Below are positions 47,762 through 61,142 of a stretch of 64,000 nt of DNA, in pieces. How positions within the stretch are numbered: the stretch's first letter is position 1; each line of letters starts with the position of its first letter. Source of the stretch: Escarpia spicata (lineage: Eukaryota; Annelida; Polychaeta; Sabellida; Siboglinidae). The notes beneath the pieces are model-generated. The model did not search any database and had not been told where the DNA came from. It was given only the letters and a program-made list of their open reading frames with translations. The stretch lies in the NCBI GenBank assembly GCA_963995525.1, contig OZ023205.1, positions 69,385,292-69,449,291 of the forward strand, written 5' to 3'. Position numbers and translations under genes: made by a program.

Positions 47762-48982
47762 ATGGCGCCTTGCAAGCGGCAAGTCAAGGGAAAGCGACAC
47801 TTGGTGTGCGATCACTGCCACAGCTGGGTAGATTTTGCATTGTCCGGGTGTGGAAAGTCATGGGCAGAAACCATGGAGGAAAGATTCACCTTTCAGTGCA
47901 TTGGATGTTGGAAGGTGGAGTGTCTGCAGAAGGAGATAGTTAGGTTGACAGATATTGTGAAGGGAATGGAGATGGGAATTAGCAAGGAGGCAGGTCGAAT
48001 GGAGAGAGACGACAGGGAGAGAGGCGAGAATACTGCAAGACTGAAGGAGAATAGGAGTGGCAATAAAACTGAGGAAAGGAGATTGAGAGGAGGGAAGGTG
48101 ATTGGAGGGGAAGAAATTGGAAAATCGACAACAGAAAACGTGACAAGCGTGAAGGTGACAGGGAAGAAAGTGACCGTAGAGAAGGAGGGAGGGAAGATGG
48201 AACGGGAGAGGAGAGAGGAAAATGAGATGGGACGAAAGAAGAAGGGACGAAAGGAAGTGAGAGCAAATGTGATAGAAGAGAAGTCGATAAAAGGGACGCT
48301 GACAGGAGGAAAGGTGACAAGAGAAAAAGCGACAGGAAAGAATGGATCGGAAGAGAATGTGACAGGAGAGAAGACGACAGGGGGGAAAGACAACAACCAG
48401 ACAGATGCAAACCGAAGAAGGACCTATTCTAAGGCAGTGATTGAGTGGGCAATGAGGAAAGAGAGGGGGTTTATGGGTGACTCCATTATGAGAAAGACGG
48501 ACAAGACACTGAGCGAGGGGAAGGATGTCGTTGTTTGTTTACCGGGGGCTAAGATTGAACATGTAACTGACAGGGTAGAGAAGGTATTGGGACATGGCAA
48601 GGGGGGGTCTATACTGGTACATGTAGGAACAAATAATGCAGACAGGGAGGGAACAACTGCGATAGTACAGAAGTATAGACAGTTAGTGAGGAAGCTAAAG
48701 AAGATGAGAGTCGAACAGGTTATTTTGTCAGGAATTTTGCCAGTAATGGGAGGAAGGGGGACAACGTATAGAAACTGCAAGAGGATGGCGATCAATGCAC
48801 TAGCTGAGCAGATGTGTGAAGACGAGAGGGTGGGATTCACAGATTTATGGGGATACTTTGTTGGGAGGGAAGATATGTACATGAGAGATGGCCTCCGTCT
48901 TAGTGGAAAGGGGGCAGCAGTTTTCTCAGAGAATCTGCTGCAATCTGTTGACAGTGGGACAGGTTGCATCTATTTAAACTAG
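47762..48982 (+). CDS. CR1-like ORF1: zinc-finger-like and SGNH-hydrolase-like protein
   Basis: 406 codons from ATG 47762. Residues 16-49 hold a PHD-like Cys pattern (C16-x2-C19, C30, C46-x2-C49). Residues about 60-220 are a highly charged Lys/Glu/Gly/Arg stretch of degenerate VTGEK-type repeats. Residues about 235-400 resemble an SGNH/GDSL esterase: block I GDSIM with Ser241, block III VGTNN with Asn291, and block V D376-G-L-R379. Esterase domains are known in ORF1 proteins of CR1-type LINEs, where ORF1p binds RNA and may act on membranes. The His of block V is Arg here (CGT), whereas copy 1 keeps His (CAT), so this copy should have lost hydrolase activity. The reading frame is otherwise intact. 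Confidence 0.85.
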   Translation: MAPCKRQVKGKRHLVCDHCHSWVDFALSGCGKSWAETMEERFTFQCIGCWKVECLQKEIVRLTDIVKGMEMGISKEAGRMERDDRERGENTARLKENRSGNKTEERRLRGGKVIGGEEIGKSTTENVTSVKVTGKKVTVEKEGGKMERERREENEMGRKKKGRKEVRANVIEEKSIKGTLTGGKVTREKATGKNGSEENVTGEKTTGGKDNNQTDANRRRTYSKAVIEWAMRKERGFMGDSIMRKTDKTLSEGKDVVVCLPGAKIEHVTDRVEKVLGHGKGGSILVHVGTNNADREGTTAIVQKYRQLVRKLKKMRVEQVILSGILPVMGGRGTTYRNCKRMAINALAEQMCEDERVGFTDLWGYFVGREDMYMRDGLRLSGKGAAVFSENLLQSVDSGTGCIYLN

Positions 48983-51863
48983 AATCGCAGGGGGGACTCA
49001 CAGAAAAGCCTGAAAATGGAGGCATAGACAAAGACAGCACAAATAAATCAGCAATTAACAGTCTGGAAAACTCTTCTGAAGCTGGATATAAATGTGTTTG
49101 TTTAAATGCAAGGAGTATAGTAAACAAAAGAAATGAACTAAACATTATGGTAGAAGATATTGACCCTCATATAATAGGTATAACCGAATCGTGGGCCACC
49201 ACTGATATATCAGATGCTGAGTAGGGACTGACAGGATATGTAATGTTTAGAAAAGATAGAATAGGAAGAAAGGGAGGTGGAGTTATTTTATATATTAAAG
49301 AATCTATTCAGGCTTATGAAATAAAATTAGAAAAAGAAGCAGATTGCGAAGAAGCTGTTTGGTGTAACATAGTTACAGGAAACTCAACGTTAACAGTTGG
49401 GTTAGTTTATCGAAGTCCAAACATAAGCATAGAAGAGAATGAAAAAATACAAAACGCTATAAGGGAAGTAAGCAAAGGGGACTGTATTATTATGGGGGAT
49501 TTTAACCATGGGCATATACAATGGAAATCTCTACAGAGTATGGGGAGAGAGGACCACAAGTTTTTTGTTTTAGTTCAAGATACATTCCTTTCTCAACATG
49601 TGCTAGAACCAACCAGGGGTGAGAATGTGTTAGACATAGTTTTGTCCTCACAGAATGAATTAGTTGACAATGTCAAGATATGTGAGCCACTGGGAAGTAG
49701 CGATCACAACCAGATACATTTACCATCAAAGTAAAATCAGAAAGGAGTAGTAAAAAGCAGTATAGGAGAAATTTCCACAAAGGAAGGTATAAGGACATGA
49801 GGAAATATTTAGCAAAGATAGACTGGAATAAGACACTGAAAAATAAGACGGCAACAGAATGCTGGAATATATTAAAGAATGAAATTAAATGCATAGTCGA
49901 TAAATTTGTACCATTCAAAAAAACAAGGAAAACGGTCCAAAAAGAAACACTTATCGAAAGAAGCCATTAGAAAAATTAAGTATAAACAAATGATGTGGAA
50001 GTCATATAGATGTACTGGAAATGATGAAGACTATAACAGTTATAAAGAAGCACTTAACCAAGCTACAGCTGAAATTAGAAATTCAAAGAGAAGCTATGAA
50101 CAACAATTAGCTAGTAATATAAAACATGACAGCAAGAGTTTTTATGCGTATGTTCGAAGCAAACAGAAAGTTCAAGATAAAGTCGGTCCTCTAGAAGATA
50201 GTGCTGGAAATATAATATCAGAGGGATTCATAATGGCAGAAGACCTGAATGAGTACTTTAGTTCAGTGTTTACCAGGGAAGATATTAGTTCACTGCCAAT
50301 ACCAGAGGCTAAGTTCAAGGGGGCAGATTCAGACTATTTAGGACAATTAATTGTAACCCCGGAAATGGTAGCTAAGAAAATAAGGGCTATGAAGGATAAT
50401 AAATCGCCTGGAGTGGATGGTATTCCACCCAAACTACTATGGGAAATTGTGGAACAAATTAGCATACCACTTGCAACAGTTTTCAACTTGTCATTAGAAG
50501 AGGGAGTGGTTCCTTTAGAATGGAAAGAAGCAAACATTATACCGTTATTCAAAAAAGGTTCGAGAAACAAGTCAGAGAACTATAGACCAGTGAGTTTAAC
50601 ATCAGTGATTTGTAAATTATTAGAAAGACTTATTAAAGATCACATGGTGGATTTTCTTGTTAAACAAAACTTGATAAGCCCATCTCAACATGGTTTTTTT
50701 AAAGCGAGGTCATGCTTAACAAATATGTTATGTTTTTTGGAAGACATCACTAAGTGGGTAGATGAGGGATCACCAGTAGATATCGTCTACTTAGATTTTC
50801 AAAAAGCTTTTGACAAAGTACCACAGCAAACATTACTGCTTAAACTAAAGGCCCATGGCATAGGAAATGGTATAATAAACTGGATAGAACAATGGCTGAT
50901 TGACAGAAGACAACGTGTAGTAGTTGATGGGGAGGCTTCAAACTGGAAATCGGTATTGAGTGGGGTACCACAGGGATCAGTATTAGGTCCTATATTATTC
51001 TTAATATATATCAACGATTTGGATGATGAAATAACAAGCAATGTGTTGAAATTTGCGGATGATACAAAAGTGTTTAGAAGGATTAAAAGTGATGGAGATA
51101 GACAGCATTTACAAGATGATCTTGACAGGTTGATCAAATGGTCTGAAAAGTGGCAAATGCTGTTCAATTTTGGGAAATGTAAATGCCTCCACACAGGACA
51201 TGGGAACGAAGAAGTAGAATATACAATGGGGGGTACTGTACTAAGTACTACTGTAAAAGAAAAGGACTTAGGGTTAACCATTAGTGCTGATATGAAGATT
51301 TCAGAGCAGTGCGGAATTGCAGCTTCAAAGGGAAATCAAATCCTTGGATTAATTAGGCGAAACATAACGTATAAGGAAAAAGAGCTAATAATACCGCTGT
51401 ACAAAACAATAGTTAGGCCTCATTTAGAATATTGTATTCAGGCGTGGAGGCCATATCGCAGGAAGGACATAGATATGCTAGAAAGAGTGCAGAGGAGAGC
51501 AACTAAAATGATACAAAATCTGAGGGATCTTAGTTACGAAATACGCCTAAAAAATGCGGTTTAACAACACCAGAGACCAGGAGATTGAGAGGAGATCAGA
51601 TAGAAGTGTTTAAAATATTGAAGGGTTATGAAAATATTGATAGAAATATGTTTTTCTCAGTTAAGAAAGATAGAAGGACTAGAGGGCATGAACTTCCATT
51701 AGCAAAGGAGCAGAGTAGATTGGATATGAGAAAGTTTTCATTTTCACAAAGGACTGTAAATGAATGGAACAGATTACCTGCTGATTGTGTGGGTGCTAGT
51801 AGCGTGAATATGTTTAAAAATAAAATCGACATATACCTCAGACGGGCGGGATACACATAGATA
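48964..51863 (+). pseudogene. CR1-like ORF2 (endonuclease and reverse transcriptase), broken
   Basis: Same protein as 33275-36070. Lesions: TAG at about 49222-49224 in the endonuclease; loss of one T near 49728; gain of one A near 49920; loss of one A near 51551 that gives a stop at 51562-51564. The C-terminus continues in another frame to the stop at 51858-51860. Remaining motifs GDFNH, SSDHNQI, YLDFQKAFDKVPQ, GVPQGSVLGPILF and FADDTKVFR are visible. It keeps the C-terminal SVNMFKNKIDIYLRRAGYT end that copy 1 loses by frameshift. Confidence 0.88.
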
Positions 51864-51970
51864 AAAGGGTCGGACTCTCGATAAGCCAAAGGGCTTCCTT
51901 GTCCACCTGCCACCTATAGTTAATTCTCTGGGTGGCAATCTTGTTAAATCTGTTTAAATCTTGTTAAATT

Positions 51971-52334
51971 ATGCAATTGCCATGTTTAGAAACTATGTAT
52001 TTCATACACAATTTCATATATTATTATTATTATAAATGCCATTAAGCTTAAAATACTGGTAAATACAACTATATATATAACTGTTCCCAGGGGGTGAGGA
52101 GATCGCTGCGTTTGCAGCAGCAACGTGCACAAGAGCAGACCAGTGACAGGAGAGGCGAGCAGAGCAGAGCGAACTGCAACAACAGGATCCGCAGCCCTAG
52201 GCGTTAGATCAACTTGAAACCAATACCCCGTAGGCATAAGAGTAATTATATGTCACATTTACTCGCACTAATTGCATTACCTATAACATTTAAACCAAGT
52301 GTTTTGTAATGTTAGATATACGGGGGGGGGGGAC
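51971..52334. other. Between LINE and tandem array
   Basis: AT-rich, then GC-rich (52085-52200), ending in a G10 run at 52322-52331 just before the array. No gene recognised. Confidence 0.5.
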
Positions 52335-52357
52335 TAATTACGTTTTATTTATAACAT

Positions 52358-52488
<131 letters not shown>

Positions 52489-53681
52489 AACTCGTAAATA
52501 AAGCGTTTTGTAGATTTGCCGCTCGTTAGTGGTATATGATTAAAATAACCGGTCAGGCGTAACGTATGCAGGCTTACATGTCTGGCGGGATGGTCTCGGT
52601 TGGTTTTTACTAGAGGCTGTCGCTGTGGCTATGCGTTGCAGTTACCTTCACTGTCACACGAACCATTGTCCCCTGGTACCTCTGTGTTTACATCGTGTAT
52701 AAAATAGAGCACGACTTGAGCGCACGCCCATGACACAGACAACACGTCTTCGAAGTCGTTCAGCTGGATGAAATACACGCGGAACACAGATATACAGGCG
52801 CACACGCACGCATAAAGAACGCGAATACGCGCAATTATCTGCATGTATTCGGTATCCTTCACGCTTGCTTGAGTAATATCAAATCGCTACACTGCCCAGT
52901 GAACTGAAAAGTCGGTCACTCTCTCATTCACGTGAGACGCGCGGAGTCGTCTATTGTCCACAACAGGGCATACTTGTGCGGAGTTCGCCTTATGGTGATG
53001 ACGAGAAAAGCACGTCTAACCGGAATGCACAGCATCAGATTTAGATGAATGTTGATTGGTGATTTATAATCAACGGTCACACCAGTTTGTAGTTGAGACA
53101 GACACAATCCGGCATTCGAGCACAAGGTAGGAATAACCAAATATTTCTTGTGCACTACTTACTGCATACCACAGTTGGCTGTGTTAAACAATATCGAAAC
53201 AAAGGTTGACATACTTTGAGACGCTACATTGAGAGATTGCAACTCCTTTAGCGAATAACAATAAGTACTTATATAGTGCTCGATCAATTTAAATTGCTCT
53301 CGGTCGCTTTACATACATACGCACTTATATATTAGTATTTTACATAAAAAGAAATGCTAACTACGAAATAATCATGTAAAAATATAATATTACCTTAAAT
53401 ATCTACGCTGGAGAAAAACGATCGCCTCAGATTTCTATGTGTTACGTTTGTTAACTGTTTTTGTGAGCCATGCAGCCACTTCCGGAACACACAATTCCAC
53501 CTTATCCAGTGCAGCCATGATTGATTTAAGCGAAAAGCGTGCACAGGAAGCAGCGACATTTGTTCCAGTTGTTTGGATAAATGGAAATCTAGTTTCAGGG
53601 ATATGGGGTTCGGTTTTTATGTTTGTTAAGCATGTTGCAAATTATTTTCTAAACTACCAACCAATCAACATAACTCAGCAC

Positions 53682-53967
53682 CAGACTTGGGTCCAAATAC
53701 ATATTTGTATTTGAATACAGACATTTTGTGTATTTGTGTTTGATTGGGAATCATAAAGTGCACGTATTTGTATTTGATATTTGGTCAGTGTTGGAACGTA
53801 TTTGCAAATACAACAAAATATATATACATTTTAAATCTGTCAAATATTTCAAAAATTTTCGTCAACATTTTTGGTAGGGTCAATAGTGGGCAGGCAGCAC
53901 TAAGAAAAATTGGCATAAGGTGAAGCTGTGGTCAAACATTACCCAGCAATTCATCAGTGAATGAATA
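53682..53967 (+). mobile_element. Truncated hAT-like element in array unit 1
   Basis: Begins CAGACTTGGGTCCAAATAC after CTCAGCAC (53674-53681) and stops at the unit junction. The same piece recurs at 55341 and 56938. Confidence 0.85.
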
Positions 53968-53994
53968 CGTTTAATTACGTTTTATTTATAACAT

Positions 53995-54147
<153 letters not shown>

Positions 54148-55653
54148 AACTCGTAAATAAAGCGTTTTGTAGTTTTGGCGCTCGTTAGTGGTATATGATT
54201 AAAATAACCGGTCAGGCGTAACGTATGCAGGCTTACATGTCTGGCGGGATGGTCTCGGTTGGTTTTTACTAGACGCTGTCGCTGTGGCTATGCGTTGCAG
54301 TTACCTTCACTGTCACACGAACCATTGTCCCCTGGTACCTATGTGTTTACATCGTGTATAAAATAGAGCACGACTTGAGCGCACGCCCATGACACAGACA
54401 ACACGTCTTCGAAGTCGTTCAGCTGGATGAAATACACGCGGAACACAGATATACAGGCGCACACGCACGCATAAAGAACGCGAATACGCGCAATTATCTG
54501 CATGTATTCGGTATCCTTCACGCTTGCTTGAGTAATATCAAATCGGTACACTGCCCAGTGAACTGAAAAGTCGGTCACTCTCTCATTCACGTGAGACGCG
54601 CGGAGTCGTCTATTGTCCACAACAGGGCATACTTGTGCGGAGTTCGCCTTATGGTGATGACGAGAAAAGCACGTCTAACCGGAATGCACAGCATCAGATT
54701 TAGATGAATGTTGATTGGTGATTTATAATCAACGGTCACACCAGTTTGTAGTTGAGACAGACACAATCCGGCATTCGAGCACAAGGTAGGAATAACCAAA
54801 TATTTCTTGTGCACTACTTACTGCATACCACAGTTGGCTGTGTTAAACAATATCGAAACAAAGGTTGACATACTTTGAGACGCTACATTGAGAGATTGCA
54901 ACTCCTTTAGCGAATAACAATAAGTACTTATATAGTGCTCGATCAATTTAAATTGCTCTCGGTCGCTTTACATACATACGCACTTATATATTAGTATTTT
55001 ACATAAAAAGAAATGCTAACTACGAAATAATCATGTAAAAATATAATATTACCTTAAATATCTACGCTGGAGAAAAACGATCGCCTCAGATTTCTATGTG
55101 TTACGTTTGTTAACTGTTTTTGTGAGCCATGCAGCCACTTCCGGAACACACAATTCCACCTTATCCAGTGCAGCCATGATTGATTTAAGCGAAAAGCGTG
55201 CACAGGAAGCAGCGACATTTGTTCCAGTTGTTTGGATAAATGGAAATCTAGTTTCAGGGATATGGGGTTCGGTTTTTATGTTTGTTAAGCATGTTGCAAA
55301 TTATTTTCTAAACTACCAACCAATCAACATAACTCAGCACCAGACTTGGGTCCAAATACATATTTGTATTTGAATACAGACATTTTGTGTATTTGTGTTT
55401 GATTGGGAATCATAAAGTGCACGTATTTGTATTTGATATTTGGTCAGTGTTGGAACGTATTTGCAAATACAACCAAATATATATACATTTTAAATCTGTC
55501 AAATATTTCAAAAATGTTCGCCAACATTTTTGGTAGGGTCAATAGTGGGCAGGCAGCACTAAGAAAAATTGGCATAAGGTGAAGCTGTGGTCAAACATTA
55601 CCCAGCAATTCATCAGTGAATGAATACGTTTAATTACGTTTTATTTATAACAT

Positions 55654-55656
<3 letters not shown>

Positions 55657-55741
<85 letters not shown>
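55657..55741. repeat. (TG)n of array unit 3
   Basis: About 85 bp. Confidence 0.97.
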
Positions 55742-55744
<3 letters not shown>

Positions 55745-57250
55745 AACTCGTAAATAAAGCGTTTTGTAGTTTTGGCGCTCGTTAGTGGTATATGATTAAA
55801 ATAACCGGTCAGGCGTAACGTATGCAGGCTTACATGTCTGGCGGGATGGTCTCGGTTGGTTTTTACTAGACGCTGTCGCTGTGGCTATGCGTTGCAGTTA
55901 CCTTCACTGTCACACGAACCATTGTCCCCTGGTACCTCTGTGTTTACATCGTGTATAAAATAGAGCACGACTTGAGCGCACGCCCATGACACAGACAACA
56001 CGTCTTCGAAGTCGTTCAGCTGGATGAAATACACGCGGAACACAGATATACAGGCGCACACGCACGCATAAAGAACGCGAATACGCGCAATTATCTGCAT
56101 GTATTCGGTATCCTTCACGCTTGCTTGAGTAATATCAAATCGCTACACTGCCCAGTGAACTGAAAAGTCGGTCACTCTCTCATTCACGTGAGACGCGCGG
56201 AGTCGTCTATTGTCCACAACAGGGCATACTTGTGCGGAGTTCGCCTTATGGTGATGACGAGAAAAGCACGTCTAACCGGAATGCACAGCATCAGATTTAG
56301 ATGAATGTTGATTGGTGATTTATAATCAACGGTCACACCAGTTTGTAGTTGAGACAGACACAATCCGGCATTCGAGCACAAGGTAGGAATAACCAAATAT
56401 TTCTTGTGCACTACTTACTGCATACCACAGTTGGCTGTGTTAAACAATATCGAAACAAAGGTTGACATACTTTGAGACGCTACATTGAGAGATTGCAACT
56501 CCTTTAGCGAATAACAATAAGTACTTATATAGTGCTCGATCAATTTAAATTGCTCTCGGTCGCTTTACATACATACGCACTTATATATTAGTATTTTACA
56601 TAAAAAGAAATGCTAACTACGAAATAATCATGTAAAAATATAATATTACCTTAAATATCTACGCTGGAGAAAAACGATCGCCTCAGATTTCTATGTGTTA
56701 CGTTTGTTAACTGTTTTTGTGAGCCATGCAGCCACTTCCGGAACACACAATTCCACCTTATCCAGTGCAGCCATGATTGATTTAAGCGAAAAGCGTGCAC
56801 AGGAAGCAGCGACATTTGTTCCAGTTGTTTGGATAAATGGAAATCTAGTTTCAGGGATATGGGGTTCGGTTTTTATGTTTGTTAAGCATGTTGCAAATTA
56901 TTTTCTAAACTACCAACCAATCAACATAACTCAGCACCAGACTTGGGTCCAAATACATATTTGTATTTGAATACAGACATTTTGTGTATTTGTGTTTGAT
57001 TGGGAATCATAAAGTGCACGTATTTGTATTTGATATTTGGTCAGTGTTGGAACGTATTTGCAAATACAACCAAATATATATACATTTTAAATCTGTCAAA
57101 TATTTCAAAAATGTTCGCCAACATTTTTGGTAGGGTCAATAGTGGGCAGGCAGCACTAAGAAAAATTGGCATAAGGTGAAGCTGTGGTCAAACATTACCC
57201 AGCAATTCATCAGTGAATGAATACGTTTAATTACGTTTTATTTATAACAT

Positions 57251-57253
<3 letters not shown>

Positions 57254-57320
<67 letters not shown>
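57254..57320. repeat. (TG)n of array unit 4
   Basis: About 67 bp, the shortest of the four. Confidence 0.97.
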
Positions 57321-57323
<3 letters not shown>

Positions 57324-58516
57324 AACTCGTAAATAAAGCGTTTTGTAGTTTTGGCGCTCGTTAGTGGTATATGATTAAAATAACCGGTCAGGCGTAACGT
57401 ATGCAGGCTTACATGTCTGGCGGGATGGTCTCGGTTGGTTTTTACTAGACGCTGTCGCTGTGGCTATGCGTTGCAGTTACCTTCACTGTCACACGAACCA
57501 TTGTCCCCTGGTACCTCTGTGTTTACATCGTGTATAAAATAGAGCACGACTTGAGCGCACGCCCATGACACAGACAACACGTCTTCGAAGTCGTTCAGCT
57601 GGATGAAATACACGCGGAACACAGATATACAGGCGCACACGCACGCATAAAGAACGCGAATACGCGCAATTATCTGCATGTATTCGGTATCCTTCACGCT
57701 TGCTTGAGTAATATCAAATCGCTACACTGCCCAGTGAACTGAAAAGTCGGTCACTCTCTCATTCACGTGAGACGCGCGGAGTCGTCTATTGTCCACAACA
57801 GGGCATACTTGTGCGGAGTTCGCCTTATGGTGATGACGAGAAAAGCACGTCTAACCGGAATGCACAGCATCAGATTGAGATGAATGTTGATTGGTGATTT
57901 ATAATCAACGGTCACACCAGTTTGTAGTTGAGACAGACACAATCCGGCATTCGAGCACAAGGTAGGAATAACCAAATATTTCTTGTGCACTACTTACTGC
58001 ATACCACAGTTGGCTGTGTTGAACAATATCGAAACAAAGGTTGACATACTTTGAGACGCTACATTGAGAGATTGCAACTCCTTTAGCGAATAACAATAAG
58101 TACTTATATAGTGCTCGATCAATTTAAATTGCTCTCGGTCGCTTTACATACATACGCACTTATATATTAGTATTTTACATAAAAAGAAATGCTAACTACG
58201 AAATAATCATGTAAAAATATAATATTACCTTAAATATCTACGCTGGAGAAAAACGATCGCCTCAGATTTCTATGTGTTAAGTTTGTTAACTATTTTTGTC
58301 AGCCATGCAGCCACTTCCGGAACACACAATTCCACCTTATGCAGTGCAGCCATGATTGATTTAAGCGAAAAGCGTGCACAGAAAGCAGCGACATTTGTTC
58401 CAGTTGTTTGGATAAATGGAAATCTAGTTTCGGGGATATGGGGTTCTTTTTTGTTGTTTGTTAAGCATGTTGCAAATTATTTTCTAAACTACCAACCAAT
58501 CAACATAACTCAGCAC

Positions 58517-59298
58517 CAGACTTGGGTCCAAATACATATTTGTATTTGAATACAGACATTTTGTGTATTTGTGTTTGATTGGGAATCATAAAGTGCACGT
58601 ATTTGTATTTGATATTTGGTCAGTGTTGGAACGTATTTGCAAATACAACCAAATATATATACATTTTAAATCTGTCAAATATTTCAAAAATGTTCGTCAA
58701 CATTTTTGGTAGGGTCAATAGTGGGCAGGCAGCACTAAGAAAAATTTGCATAAGGTGAAGCTGTGGTCAAACATTACCCAGCAATTCATCAGTGAATGAA
58801 TAGGAAGCCAGTGAGGCCTATCCCCATTCATAGCCATACAAAGAGGTTTTGGCTGGGAATGTGCTTCAAAGAATCCTATTGTCACCCGCTGTGTAAACAT
58901 CAGGGCTAGCACAAAAGATTACAGGTTTCCACCAAAGTGTAGTCAGTCAAGGATTACCAATGCAAACAAAAGCGCAGCACATCAGAATAATTGGCTTGCT
59001 ACTCGTACATTCCTTCGTTGAGCAGTTTTATCTGAAGTCATGGATTTATAATCCTATGATCTTACTGATCTTGTCACATTGTTTCACCAATGGCTCAGTC
59101 ATTGTGTGCACAGCAGCTGGGACTGGAGTTAGGACCACGATGAGGAAGAGAAATTGAATGTATTTTAATCAAAAGTTGCAATGTATTTGTACTTGGATAC
59201 AAAATGTATTTGTATTTAAATAGAATTCTAGAAAAGCAACGTATTTGACTTGGCTGAGTTGTATTTGATCCCAAAATGTGTATTTGGACACAAGTCTG
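58517..59298 (+). mobile_element. Complete hAT-type non-autonomous DNA transposon, 782 bp
   Basis: Terminal inverted repeats of about 25 bp: the left starts CAGACTTGGGTCCAAATAC and the right, read on the minus strand, starts CAGACTTGTGTCCAAATAC. The flanking 8-bp direct repeats are both CTCAGCAC (58509-58516 and 59299-59306), the target-duplication length of hAT transposases. Subterminal regions are rich in GTATTTG motifs. No transposase is encoded, so it depends on one from elsewhere. Confidence 0.92.
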
Positions 59299-59394
59299 CT
59301 CAGCACACAACTTCCTATCATAGACATTGAGTTAGATTTCTATGCAGTAGGATCACGCACGCACACACACACAAACACTTTTAATTGATTTTGT

Positions 59395-59520
59395 TACATT
59401 GGCTTTAAAGGTGGTGATGAAATAGAAGCTGCATCATGTCGAACCTTTTCCCTCAACAAAACATTTAATTTGGTTCTTTTTCTCATGGAAAGTGCGCCAT
59501 GCAAATGCATGTTGTCACCC
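59395..59520. repeat. Interspersed repeat, diverged copy of 41940-42090
   Basis: See 41940-42090; same block order. Confidence 0.6.
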
Positions 59521-59544
59521 CGCCGGCCACATGTCGTGCAATCT

Positions 59545-59626
59545 CGCTTTTAGTACGCGGGCCACATGAAATATAGCTTTGCGGCCGCAGTTGGCCCGCG
59601 GGCCGCAGGTTGCATGCCGACACCTG
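59545..59626. mobile_element. One end of a second hAT-like element
   Basis: On the minus strand it reads CAGGTGTCGGCATGCAACCT followed by GCGGCCCGCGGGCC, a common hAT terminus (CAG-GGTCGGCAACC plus GGCCCGCGG). The partner end was not found in the window. Confidence 0.5.
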
Positions 59627-59745
59627 TCATAAACACAGTAGCGTACTCATACAAATGGCATTTTAACTGATGTCCTGCGTTATTGGCGCAATGGTACATC
59701 TCCAGAAAAAGAAGAAAAAAAAAAAATATATATATATATAAATAT

Positions 59746-60100
59746 ATATATGCTAGAAAGAGTACAGAGGAGAGCGACTAAAATGATACAAAAACTGAGG
59801 GATCTTGAAATTGGTATGAAATTCGCCTAAAAGAATGTGGTTTAACAACACTAGAGACCAGGAGATTGAGAGGAGATCAGATGGAAGTATTTAAAATATT
59901 GAATGGTTATGAAAATATTGATAGAAATATTTTTTCTCATTTAAGAAAGATAGAAGGACTAGAGGACATGAAGTTACATTCGCAAAGGAGCAGTGTAGAT
60001 TAGATATAAGAAAATTCTCATTTTTACAAAGGCCTGTAAATGAATGGGACAGATCTGCTGATTGTGTGGGTGCTAGTAGCGTGAATATGTTTAAAAATAG
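59746..60100 (+). mobile_element. CR1-like LINE fragment, ORF2 C-terminus
   Basis: Aligns with about 35788-36130 of copy 1 (GCTAGAAAGAGTACAGAGG, GAGGAGATCAGATGGAAGT, GTGAATATGTTTAAAAATAG). Frame-broken by small indels and truncated at both ends. Confidence 0.88.
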
Positions 60101-61142
60101 TAGTACTATCATTATCTATTACCAACGTTACTCGCCGTATATGTACCGTATGTATAGGTCAAATAAACTGATTCTGATGTCATAAAAGATTCATTCTCAC
60201 AAATGTCTCTAAATTAACGTATCATATTATCTGCTGATTGTGTGGGTTGGATATGTTAAACAAAATCGACATATAACTCAGTAAGGCCGTATACATAGTT
60301 AATTGTCAATTTTGTTAAAGGTAGCACAAGTGTCGCAGTGGGAATGAAATACTGCTTAGATTTATTTTGGAAAGGACGACTTCCGCGTTAGTATGGTCTA
60401 CCACATAAGGAATGTCAGAAGTCACCACAATGTGTCCATGGTCCATTGAACAACCACTTATGTTGTATATTTCCGTTCTCCGTATGAATGAGTACTTCCA
60501 CATCTACAACCTACAATGTTCCTCATACAATTCTGCTTTGTGGGGCACGTTCCCTTGGTAGGTCCCCAGAGGCTCGATTTACTTAACTTCCAGAGGAGAA
60601 CATTAATAAATCATGGATCGAAGGGTAATTCGAAGTAATTTGGTAAACTTGTTCGTGTTGACTTTCCAAGTTATGTAACGTTCGTCAAAAAGTTCGTTAC
60701 GAACTATTTATATAGGACAAATTCGAAAAATAAATGGGTTACACGTTCCAGTTCTTCCGGTAAGCCTTGCACTGGTTCAGGTTACGGTTGAACGCGTTTC
60801 TGATATACCTGACCGACTAACAATATAATAAGAATAAGAATAAATTTATTATTATTTGCAACTTTTCAGTTGGATTGTACATACATTCACCATAAAAGCC
60901 CCAAATCACACAAAACAAACAAACACATGTACTAAATAAAATAACGCAACACCAAAGATACTGTTAAGTAAATTACACAAAATCGCCCCGTGACGCAACA
61001 AACTCAGTATGAGGCGCTTTATATTAAAACGTGTACATTGCATTACTATCTTTCATTAAAAAATAAAATACTTTAAATACACTAAAATTAAATCATATAG
61101 TTTAAATATTAAAATTGACTGTTGAGACATACACTAAACTCA

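Larger units (their letters stand above)
47290..51970 (+). mobile_element. CR1-like LINE, copy 2, near full length but inactive
   Basis: ORF1 47762-48982, ORF2 relic about 48964-51860, 3' UTR and TTGTTAAA tail to about 51970. The 5' limit is not certain; sequence from about 47290 may be the 5' UTR. ORF2 has one in-frame stop and three one-base indels relative to copy 1. Confidence 0.85.

Noticed and set aside
47893..48410. Long minus-strand frames rich in Phe, Pro, Ser and Leu opposite LINE ORF1
   Set aside because: They are antisense shadows of the Lys/Glu/Arg-rich repeat region of ORF1.
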